Part shown: positions 51,201-62,640 of the stretch, in pieces
How positions within the stretch are numbered: position 1 is the first letter of the stretch
How the letters are laid out: each line of letters starts with the position of its first letter
Origin: Monilinia fructicola
Taxonomy: Eukaryota > Ascomycota > Leotiomycetes > Helotiales > Sclerotiniaceae
Direction: 5' to 3'
Length of the DNA: 64,000 bases
Assembly (NCBI GenBank): GCA_008692225.1
Contig: VICG01000014.1
Location: forward strand, 2,042,461 to 2,106,460
Position numbers and translations under genes: made by a program
The notes under the pieces: generated by a model
Seen by the model: the letters and a program-made list of their open reading frames with translations, nothing else
Told to the model about the DNA's origin: nothing
The model's database searches: none

Positions 51201-51950
51201 TAGAGAGAGAAAGCAATGAATGAAAAAAGAGGACGAAGAAGAGTACGAATGAATGATACTATCGAAGTTCTATTACACTTATCTAATCTGATCTCAACTC
51301 GAGTAATGATGCATACGGTACCGTACTAGAAGTTATGTCACTCACTACTCCGTACGAGTAGTACTTCTCTTCCTCGGTCCTTTGTACTTGACGATTTTAT
51401 TGAGCATCTTCGTGCCCACTAGTCATCGCAGGGTTCGATAGCCTAGCAAGTATATCTTTTGTGCTTAACAGTTTTATGAGCCAAGGAGATACCCACTGGT
51501 ACCCGTCAGAGTTGATACTCTCGCAACTGTCAGTTGTACTTGACACTTTTATTAGGCATCTCCTTGCCCACTAGCACTCCAAAAATCATTATTGGGCAAT
51601 ACAAATAATGATTCCAATTACTATAAGTACTTCTTTCATTTCGTACTTGCCAGTTTTATTGGGCATTGCCTTGCCCACTAGTACTCAAATGGGACTAGTG
51701 GGCAGAACAGGTGCTGCTCATCTGATACTATCGCAAAAATCATAGATGATTACGAGATTACGAGAGTATGATTCCGAGAGATCCACTCGCCCTGCGCTGG
51801 CTTCATCTCGGAACGGAACAATAGTTAGACCGGATCCGATGCACTTTTTTCTGCCGGCCATTATCATTCAGTAGAGATATACTTGGCGTTGTTTTGGGTT
51901 AATGCCGGATCATTTAAGCGAGAATTTCGAATTATAATTTCTTTAACTTT
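51200..51950. other. Small balanced-composition island, no protein gene
   Basis: GC content returns to normal and stops occur in all frames. It holds four copies of a 46-bp motif, a TACGGTACCGTA palindrome near 51315 and an inverted pair TGCCCACTAGT / ACTAGTGGGCA around 51672-51705. It looks like non-coding repeat-derived sequence that escaped RIP. Confidence 0.5.
51383..51687 (+). repeat. Four interspersed copies of a 46-bp motif
   Basis: Copies at about 51383-51427, 51460-51505, 51535-51580 and 51642-51687 share TGTACTTGACA(G/C)TTTTAT, then TGGGCATCTCCTTGCCCACT, then AGTACTC. Spacers between them (about 30-62 bases) are not related, so this is not a simple tandem array. Copies are 75-90 per cent alike by eye. 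Confidence 0.8.
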
Positions 51951-54430
51951 AAATACATTGCCATATAAATTTATATTATAATACATTCTACCCCTAAAAA
52001 AATTATATTATTTCAATTTTAAAAAATAGCTTTATATATTAAGTTTATTTATAAAAGTGTAATTATTTTCAAATTATTAATATAAGCTAATTAACTTTAA
52101 ATAAGATTCTTAAATAATTTTTTTATTGATTTTTATAATTCAATGATATCTTTTATTTAATGGAAAAGACCTTAAATAATATTAATTAAATTAGTATTGT
52201 TATAATAAATTCAAAAAGTCTTTTTATTAATTAAATAGAAAATATAGAGTTTTAAAACGTTAAAGTTAAAAAAGCCGGAATAATCGATTTTATTTAAAGA
52301 TTTTAATAGGTTAAAGAAGATGGTTTATATTATAGAGGGATTTTTTTAAATCAATAGAAATAATAAATTAAAAGGAGGATTAATTATAAAAGTTATTATT
52401 TCTATTATATTTTATAATACGTACAATAATAATATTAATGAAATTTTAAGGGATTTTTAATCATTCCTTTTTATACTTTTATTATCTTTGTATTATTTTA
52501 AAAGTATATATATTTTAAGATTTCCTTTTTTTAAATTTAGATATATATATAATACTATATTTGTTTAATAAAGTTAAGATTCGAAAAATTAAGGTAACTA
52601 TAAAAATTAAGTTATTTCATCAAATTCAAAATAGAATTTTATATGGTTATTATTATATACTATTATATTATTTATTACAAGTTGAAAAGTAAAATACTTA
52701 AATTGAATCTTTTTATACTAGGAGATTAAATAAAACTTTAAATACCCAAAAATAAAACGATATCAATCTATTCTCTTTTTTAATCGATTATCTTTTTTAA
52801 ACTTTTTATTTATAATATACTTTTTTGTTAGTTAATGGATTACACTTTTTAGTATTTTTTTTAATACTCTTTTTTTTTATACCTTAACATCTTTGAATAT
52901 TAATCTATTCTATATATTTCTTTTATTAATTAAAATTATTTATATATTTATTTACTTGATTTTTCTTTTATTTTATTTTAATTAAAAAGATTATATAAAA
53001 GCTAAAATAATAAATATAGTATATTCTATCGAAAAATTATTTATAACTATAGTTTTATCTAAATTTATAAATTATATAACGTTTTTATAATTATATTTAT
53101 TAAAGGTTAATTATACCCTTTTTCTTTTGAATTTGTAAAGTTATACAAACACGATATTAATAAATATAATTGAACTAAAATCTATTTCTAATAGAGATTT
53201 AAAAGCTTTTATTTGTATAACTTGTATTTCCTATATAATTATAATTAAATTAGGTTTATTCAATAAAAAAATAGGTGAGATAGACCTTATATATAATAAT
53301 ATAAAATAAGGATTTCTTTAATTTCTTTTTATATATTATATTTTAATTTAATATATATTATTATATATATTATAAGTGGTTGATTTATTAATTGTATTAT
53401 TATTAATTTAATAATATTTATATTTTTGATAATACAAATTCTATTAAAAAACAAAATTTTCTTTTTCATTTTTAAAAAGTTTAATTAAAGGTTTTTTCTT
53501 TTAAAAGAATATAAAATTTAAATAAAAACTAACGTGTTTTAAGTACAAAGTATAATTAGACTCATTATAAATTGTTAATTAATTAAATATAATAATAAAG
53601 GGGTCTTATAATTTAATCTTTATTTGATAATAATTGTTGGTTTAAATAATCTAAAAGATAATCGATTAAAGTATAATAAGCGTTATAGAAATTAAATAAT
53701 ATATAGCTTTATATAAATATTATAATTCACAATATAAATATTAATACTTTAATATATTATTTACTATTTTATAATTTTATAAAACAATTTAATATTAAAA
53801 TTTATATAATTAATATAAGTAATTCTTTTTAAAGTAATTGAGAATAAAAAATAATTCAAAAGTAAATATATAATATATAAAGTATATTAATAATATTTGA
53901 TTTACGATTCGTTTAAATAATATAAATGTTTTATAAAACACGGCATTTAAAAAAAAGTACGTTCAAATTTAAAAATATCATTATTAAAGTAAATCTAAAG
54001 AAATAATATTTTTTAATATTAATAAAAATATAAAGTAATAATATAAGAGCTTTATAACTTTCTTTTTTTATTAAATAATTATATTTTCTTAATGAATGTA
54101 TTATTAATTTTCTTATTGTAAAATGCTTTATTGTATATTCGGTTTATAATAAACTTTAATAAAACTACTTCTTTTAATAATGCCCTCTAGTTACTTTATT
54201 TTCTTATATTATATTTCAATCTTTGATTAGGTATTTATTTAATCAATATACTCGTCGAAAGTAACATATATCAATTTTACTTTAATATTTTTTAAATTCT
54301 TTAGCTTTTATATCTATTAATAGTTATTTGATTTTAAGTTTTACAAAGATGTTTAATAAAAACATTATTATAATTATGATATTAAAGCGCTAATTGAAAT
54401 TGAGTTGTATTAAAAGTAATTCTAATGTAA
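51951..54430. other. AT-rich decayed repeat DNA
   Basis: No frame, TIR or LTR recognised. Plus-strand T-richness around 52740-53500 resembles the minus-oriented retroelements elsewhere, so a degraded retroelement is possible but not shown. Confidence 0.4.
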
Positions 54431-54439
54431 TATACTATA

Positions 54440-54800
54440 ATTCCTTTCAATTATAGTATCTCTGTAAATGAAAATGCTTCTTGATACTTATAATGCTCAA
54501 GACGATAAAAATCAAACGATCATTCTTTAATGTTGAAGATTATATTCTACTACAAGGCTAGAGCATATACATCCGCATTCCTCCCTTCCTTTTACTTAAT
54601 CTACTTCGCAGCAGAAGAAACACAAGTGGACTTGGAACACATGAAAAGTGGAATGAAAATTGCATCAAATTTATCCCTTCATCGCTTCGTTATTTATTAA
54701 ATCCTTGAATCTCAACTTCGAGATATATTTAGCGCTACAAATTGAAAGACTATTAAAAGAGATTAAAGAGTTGAAAGTCACAGTGTAGGGATTTTTAAAG
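54440..54800. other. Small unique island in AT-rich DNA
   Basis: About 350 bases of normal composition (for example CCGCATTCCTCCCTTCC and CTACTTCGCAGCAGAAG) with no open frame of note and no repeat partner in the window. Confidence 0.5.
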
Positions 54801-55004
54801 ATAGAGTAGACCTTACAGTTATACGATTTTAATAAAAGCTAATATACTATTAAGATTTCTAATATACATTTTAAACTATTCTTTATATATTATAATAATA
54901 AAAGCTTTTATAAACTATTTATATTAAAGAAATTAATTGATTTATATAATTTTTAAAAAGCTATAATTTTACTTTTATTTCCACTTTCACTATTACTTTC
55001 ACTT

Positions 55005-55250
55005 TAATACTTTAATACTTTAATACTTTAATACTTTAATTTAATACTTTAATACTTTAATACTTTAATACTTTAATACTTTAATACTTTAATACTTTAA
55101 TACTTTAATACTTTAATACTTTAATACTTTAATACTTTAATACTTTGATACTTTAATACTTTGATAATTTAATATTTTAAAAGTTTAAAACTTTAAGACT
55201 TTAAGACTTTGAAACTTTAAGACTTTAATACTTTAATACTTTAATACTTT
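55005..55250. repeat. (TACTTTAA)n minisatellite
   Basis: About 30 units of an 8-base repeat, drifting to GACTTTAA and GATACTTT variants at the right end. One interruption lies near 55040. Confidence 0.95.
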
Positions 55251-55274
55251 TATTAATTTATTAAGTAAATACTA

Positions 55275-55390
55275 CTCGGGAGCATCTTTAAAGAGGTATA
55301 CGCAAAATAAAAACTTTAATTATTTAATAAAATCTTGATATAATTTTATATAACTATAGAATATTAAAAGCTAATTTTTTAATCTATATA
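55275..55390 (+). mobile_element. End fragment of the 796-bp TIR element
   Basis: After TA, CTCGGGAGCATCTTTAAAGA followed by GGTATACGCAAAAT matches the left terminus at 10404. The match continues through TAATTATTTAATAAAATCTT. It breaks off where the satellite array begins. Confidence 0.75.
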
Positions 55391-55696
55391 TATATTTGAA
55401 AAAAAACTCTAATAACTATTCTATAAATTTTTTCGCGGGCCACCATTGGTAATGGCCCATTTCGATAGGGGGGGTGGTAGCCCGCAAAAAATAGTTGAAT
55501 CGGCTACCATTATAATTCGCTTAAATATTAATATAATTTCAAAATTTAAAATTGTATATTATAAAGTTTTATTCAGATTATTTATATATGAAATTTGTTT
55601 TAAATTATCTTGAATATTAAAGGATCTGTATATATTTTAATATATTAGTATTTTTATAGTATATAAAGTAAAACCATTTCGATAGGGGGTGGTAAC

Positions 55697-55858
55697 TGTG
55701 ACGAATATCACGTGACTTAGGCACGTGATATCTCATCACGCTAAGCGATACTGTACATATAAGAGATCTCTAGGTCCCTTAGAGATCTCTTCCCTTCTTA
55801 GCTTTCTTATTCTAGTTAATTAACCTCTATTGATTCGCTTTAGTATGTAATCGTAATA
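55697..55858 (+). repeat. Solo LTR with 5-bp target duplication
   Basis: TGTGACGAATATCACGTGAC ... TATGTAATCGTAATA, 162 bases, between two copies of GTAAC (55692-55696 and 55859-55863). Removing it and one GTAAC restores the satellite phrase GATAGGGGGTGGTAACTTAA, then TAAAATATT, as in sister units. The insertion is therefore younger than the array, and recombination between LTRs has removed the internal region. It is little mutated. Confidence 0.93.
55705..55791 (+). promoter_or_regulatory. Solo-LTR promoter: CACGTG palindrome, TATA, hairpin
   Basis: ATATCACGTG (55705-55714) is the perfect inverse of CACGTGATAT (55722-55731). A CATATAAG box lies at 55756-55763. AAGAGATCTCTA (55761-55772) pairs perfectly with TAGAGATCTCTT (55780-55791). 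Order and spacing repeat those of the gypsy-1 LTR, including a shared TCACGCTA just after the palindrome. Confidence 0.6.
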
Positions 55859-58800
55859 GTAACTTAATAAAATATTCATTTAAATTCGAATTTATTATTA
55901 TTTTAATTAGCTTAAATCTTTATATAAATTAAAAGTTTAAAATATTATATAATAGAGATTTATTAAAATATTTTATATATAAAATTTATATTAAATTACT
56001 TCTAAAATTAAAGGATTTATACTAGTTTAAATTATTAGCTATATAAAAATGATTAGTTAGGGTAAGAGTATTATAGGGTAAAAGAATTTTAAAAAATATA
56101 ATATTTTAAATAATATTTTTTATATATTAATATTAATTTAATTTTATATTATAAAAATCTAATAACTATTCTATAGATTTTTTCACGGGCTATTATTAAT
56201 AATGGTTTATTTTGATAGGGGGGGTGGTGGCCCGCGAAAAATAATCGAATCGGCCATTATTATAATTCACTCAAATATTAATATAATTTAAAAATTGAAA
56301 ATCGTATATTATATAAAGGTTGATTTAGGTTTCTTATATATAAAGATTTATTTAAAATTATCTCAAAAATTGAAGGATTTATACGGATTTTAATATATTG
56401 ATATTTTGGTGATATATACGATAAAACCATTTTGATAGGGGGGTGGTGGTTTAACAAAATATTTACTTTAATTTAAATTTATTATTATTATAATTAGCTT
56501 AAATCTTTATATAAAATAAAAATTCAAAATCTTATATTATAAAGATTTATTTAAATAATTTATATATAAAATTTTTTTTAAATTATTTTGAAGATTAAAG
56601 AATCTATATAAATTTAAATTATTAAGTATATGAAAATAATTAGCCACGGTAATGTAAGGTAATAATATTTTGAAAAATATTACATTTTAAATTATATTTT
56701 TTATATATTAATATTAATTTAATTGTATATTATAAAAATCTAAGAAAAACTAATATTAAATTAAAATGATTAAGGAACTTTATAATATTTTTTCAAATTT
56801 CAAAACTCTCAAATTATTTATTGTAAAAATATAATATATATTTTTAAAATAAATAAGTTAATTTATTCAAATGTAACAAATTATTTTAGATATATTTATA
56901 TTAATTTTATTAATTTAATTTTATTAAGTATAAATGAAATTTTTAGGGGGTAATATTTTAGTAAAAGATAAAAGTATTTTAATTCTATTAATACGATTTA
57001 TAATTCTAATAATTATTTTATGAATTTTTTTATAGATTATTATTAATAATAATTTATTTTAATAAAGAAAATAATAACCTATAAAAAATAATTGAATTAA
57101 TTATTATTAGAATTCGTTTAAAGATTAAAATAATTTGAAAATTTAAAATTGTATATTATAAAGCTTTATTTAAATTACTTATATATATAAAATTATTTTG
57201 AAATTATTCCAAAAATTGAAGGATCTATATAAATTTTAATATATTAATATTTTAATAATATATAAGGTAAAACCATTTCAATAGGGAGATGATAACCTAA
57301 TAAAATATTTATTTAAATTCGAATTTATTATTACTTTAATTAGTTTAAATCTTCAAATAAATTAAAAATTTAAAAGATTATATAATAGAAAGTTATTTAA
57401 ATTTTATATATATATAATTTATTTAAAATTATTTTAAAAATTAAAGGATCTATATTAGTTTAAATTATTAATTATAAAAAAGTGATTGGCTAAGGTAATG
57501 TAAAATAATAATATTTCAAAAAATAAGATATTTTAAATATTATTCTTAATATATTTATATTAATTCGATTTTATATTATAAAAATCTAAAAAGCTAATAT
57601 CGAATGAAAATAATTAAAAGGCTTTATAATACTTTTTAAAATCTTAAAATTCGAATTATTTATTATAAAAGTATAATATATATTTTTAAAATAAGGGAGC
57701 TAATTTGTTTAAATGTAATAAACTATTATAGGTACATTTATATTAATCCTATTAACTTAATTTTATTAGATATAAATGAAATTGTCAAAAGATAATACTT
57801 TAGTAAGAGATAGGAGTATTCTAATTGTATTATTAATTTGATTAGTAATACAATTTATAATCCTTTATATATATGTTAACCTTTAATTTGTTAGATTTTA
57901 TATTTTTTAATAAAAAACAAAAAAGCCTTATTTTATATTAGTATATATAAATTTGGTTATAAATGGCAAAATAGGGAATATTTAACCTTGGTAAAATATT
58001 TTAAATGGTTACATTTGGATATTTTTTTAATTTTTTTAATTTTTAATTTTTTAAATATTATTTATTTAAATATTAATATTATTTATTTTGATATTATTTA
58101 TTTTAATTTATATTATTTAATTATTATTATTATTATTAATAATATTTTATTTATTATAATTAGAATTATTAATATTTTTTATTTATTATTATTATAATTA
58201 TTAATATTATTTAATATTAATATAATATTTAAAATGAAAGTATTAATTCTAATAATTATTCTATGAATTTTTTCGCGGGCTACTATCGATGGTGGCCTAT
58301 TTTAATAGGGGGGGTGGTAGTCCGCGAAAAATAATCGAATTAGCCATTATTATAATTCGCTTAAATATTGATATAATTTAAAAATTTAAAATTGTATATT
58401 ATAAAACTTTATTTAAATTATTTATATATGAAATTTATTTTAAATTATCTTTAATATTGAAGGATCTATATATATTTCAATATATTTAGTATTTTGATAG
58501 TATATAAGATAAAGCTATTTTAATAAGAGGATGATAGTTCAACAAAATATTTATTTAAATTCGAATTTATTATTATTTTAATTAATTTTAATCTTTATAT
58601 AAATTAAAAATTTAAAATATTATATAATAAAGATTTATTTAAATATTTTTTATATAAAATTTAGATTAAATTATTTTTCAAATTGAAGAATCTATATTAG
58701 TTTGAATTATAAACTATATAAAAATGATTGGCTAGGGTAAGAGTATTGTAAAGTAATAGAATTTTAAAAAATATAATATTTTAAATAACATTTTTTCTAT

Positions 58801-61316
58801 ATTAATATTAATTTAATCTTATATTATAAAAATCTAAAAAAAGCTAATATTAAATAAAAACAAATAAAGGGCTTTATAATTTTTTTTAAAATTTCAAAAT
58901 TTAAATTATTTATTATAAAGGTATAATATATATTTTAAAATAAATAAGCTAATTTGTTTAAATATAATAAACTATTATAAGTATATTTATATTAATCTTA
59001 TTAATTTAATTTCATTAGATATAAATAAAACTTTTAAGGAATAATACTTTAATAAGAAACAAAAGTGTTTTTATTGTACTATTAATCTAATTAATAATAT
59101 GATTTATAATATTTATATATATATACTAACTTTTGATTTATTAGACTTAATATTCTTTAATAAAAAATAAAAAAACCTAATAATTAGTCTATAAATTTTT
59201 TCAAAGATTATTATTAGTAATAGCTTATTTCGATAGAAAAAGTAGTAACTTATAAAAAATAATTAAATTAATCATTATTATAATTCGCTTAAATATTAAT
59301 ATAATTTAAAAATTTAAAATTATATATTATAAAACTTTATTTAAATAGTTTATATATAAAATTTCTTTTAAATTATTTTAAAAATTAAAGGATTTATAGA
59401 AATTTTAACATATTAGTATTTTAGTAATATATAGGGTAAAGCTATTTCGATAGAAAAATAATAGTTTAATAAAATATTTATTCTTATTTAAATTTTTTTT
59501 TTACTTTTATGAATTTAAATTTTTATATAAATTAAAAATTTAAAAAACTATATAAAAGGAATTTATTTAAATTTTATATATATATAATTTCTTTTAAATT
59601 ATTTGAAAAATTTAAGGATTTGTATTAATTTGAATTAATAATTATAGAAAAGCGATTAATCAAAGTAATATAAAATAATAATATTTCGAATAATAAAATA
59701 TTTTAAATATTATTCTTAATATATTTATATTAATTTGATTTTATATTATAAAAATCTAAAAAAAACTAATATTAAATTAAAATAATTAAAGGGCTTTATA
59801 ATATTTTTTAAAATCTTAAAATTTGAATTATTTATTATAAAGATATAATATATATTTTAAAATAAATAAGCTAATTTGTTTAAATGTAATAAACTATTAT
59901 AAGTATATTTATATTAATCTTATTAATTTAATTTTATTAGATATAAATGGAACTTTCAAAGGGTAATACTTTAATAAAAGATAGGGGTGTTTTAATTGTA
60001 TTTTTAATCTAATTAGTAATACAATTTATAATTCTTTATATATATATCAACCTTTGATTTATTAAATTTAATATTTTTTAATAAAAAACGAAAAAGCTTT
60101 ATTTTATATTAGTATATATAAGTTTAGTTATAAATAGTAAAGTAAGGAATCTTTTATATTCTAAATAATTATATTTGGATACCTCTTTTATTTTTTTAAT
60201 TTTTAATTTTTAAATATTATTTTTTGAAATATTTTTTTAAAAATTAATATAAATATATAATATTTATTTTAAATTAATAAAAATATATAATATTTATTTA
60301 ATATTAATATTTATTTAAATATTAAATATTAAATATAATATTTATCTTAATACTAATATAAATATTTATTTTAATATTATTAATAATTATAATAATTAAA
60401 ATAATATTGATGTTAATATAACATTTTAAATGAAAGTATTAACCCTAATAACTATTCTATGAATTTTTTCGTAGGCTACTACTAATGGTAGCCTATTTTG
60501 ATAAAAAGAATGGTGGTTTACGAAAAATAATTGAATTGATTATTATTATAATTTACTTAAATATTGATATAATTTAAAAATTTAAAATTATATATTATAA
60601 AACTTTATTTAAATTATTTATATGTAAGATTTATTTTAAATTATCTTTAATATTGAAGAATTTATATATATTTCAATATATTAGTATTTTGATGATATAT
60701 AAAGTAAAGCTATTTCGATAAAAAAATGATAGCTTAACAAAATATTTATTCAAATTCGAATTTATTATTATTCTAATTAATTTCAATCTTTATATAAATT
60801 AAAGATTTAAAATATTATATAATAAAGATTTGTTCAAATATTTTCTATATAAAATTTATATTAAATTATCTCTCAAATTAAAGAATTTATATTAATTTAA
60901 ATTATAAGCTATATAAAAATGATTAGCCAAAATAAAAATATTATAAAATAGTAAAATTTCAAAAATATGATATTTTAAATAACATTTTTTATATATTAAT
61001 ATTTAATTTAATCTAATATTATAAAAATCTAAAAAAAGCTAATATTTAAATAAAAAACAAGTAGAAGACTTTATAATATTTTTTCAAATTTCAAAATTTG
61101 AATTATTTATTATAAAGGTATAATATATATTTTAAAATAAGTAAACTAATTTGTTTAAATGTAATAAATTATTATAAGTACATTTATATTGATTCTATTA
61201 GCTTAATTCTATTAAATATAAATGGAATTTTTAGAAAATAATATTTTGGTAAAAGATAAGAGTATTTTAATTATACTATTAATCTAATTAGTAATACTAA
61301 TAACTATTCTATGAAT

Positions 61317-61380
61317 TTTTTCGCGGGCCACCACCGGTGGTGGCCCATTTCGACAAGGGGGGGTGGTGGCCCGCGAAAAA
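61317..61380. repeat. Best-preserved satellite hairpin
   Basis: TTTTTCGCGGGCCACCACC (61317-61335) is the perfect inverse of GGTGGTGGCCCGCGAAAAA (61362-61380). Inside, the 22 bases 61325-61346 (GGGCCACCACC then GGTGGTGGCCC) form a perfect palindrome of their own that uses the same left arm, so two exclusive folds are possible. The other units keep decayed versions. Confidence 0.85.
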
Positions 61381-62539
61381 TAGTCGAAATCGGCCACCAT
61401 TATAATTCGCTTAAATATTAATATTAATTTAAAAATTTAAAAATTGTATATTATAAAAGCTTTATTCAAATTATTTATATATGAAATTTTTTTTAAATTA
61501 TCTCAAAAATTGAAGGATCTGTACGGATTTTAATATATTAGTATTTTAGTGGTATATGGGGTAAAACTATTTCGATAGGGGGATGATGGTCCAACAAAAT
61601 ATTTATTCTAATTCGAATTCATTATTATTATAATTAGCTTAAATCTTTATATAAATTAAAAATTTAAAATCTTATATTATAAAGATTTATTTAAATAATT
61701 TATATATAAAATTTATTTTAAATTATCTTAAAGATTAAAGGATCTGTATAGGTTTAAATTATTAAATATATAAAAATAATTAGCCAGGATAATATGGAGT
61801 AATAGTATTTCGAAAAATATTACATTTTCAATCAAAGTTTTTATATATTAATATTAATTTAATCTTATATTATTAAAATCTAAAAAAAGTTAATATTAAA
61901 TTAAAACAAGCAGAAAGCTTTATAACATTTTTTAAAATTTCAAAATTCGAATTATTTATTATAAAAAGTATAATATATATTTTAAAATAAGTGAACTAAT
62001 TTGTTTAAACATAATAAATTGTTATAAATATATTTATACTGATCCTATTAGTTTAATTTTATTAAGTATAAATGGAACTTTCAGAAAGTAATACTTTAGT
62101 AAGAGACAAAAGTGTTTTAATTGCATTATTAATCTAATTAATAATACGATTTGTAATCCTTCGTATATATACTAACCTTTGATTTGTTGGGCTTAATACT
62201 CTTTAACTAAGAACGAAAAAGCCTTGTTTTATGTTAATATATATAAATTCGGTTATAAATAGCAGAATAAAGAATATTTAACTTTGGTAAAATATTTTAA
62301 GTGATTACATTTGAATACTTCTTTTTCTTTTAATTTTTAATTATTTAAATATTATTTATTTAATTTTATTTATTTTAATATTATTTTAATTATAATTATT
62401 ATTTTATTCATTATTAATATTAGTATTAATAATATTTTATTTATTATAATTTATTTAGTTATTATTATAATTATTATTCTTTATTATTATTATATAATTA
62501 TTAATAATATTAATAATATTAATATAATATTTAAAATAA

Positions 62540-62640
62540 AAGTATTAACCCTGTAAGAGTAATTGCTATAGAGATTGAGAAAAGAAAATGCCCTTTATAA
62601 GGGTAATTGCTACAGGGATTAGAAAAAGAAAATACTTTAA
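62540..62640. repeat. Two-copy 44-bp duplication between satellite units 7 and 8
   Basis: TAAGAGTAATTGCTATAGAG followed by ATTGAGAAAAGAAAAT is followed by a second copy, TAAGGGTAATTGCTACAGGG followed by ATTAGAAAAAGAAAAT. It occurs only here in the array; the same CCCTGT lead-in is seen at the window end. Confidence 0.75.

Noticed and set aside
51429..51440. GGGTTCGATAGCC as a tRNA B box
   Set aside because: No matching A box, acceptor stem or anticodon arm could be folded around it.
51383..51687. CRISPR-like array
   Set aside because: The four motif copies are too diverged and unevenly spaced, and all else indicates a fungal genome.
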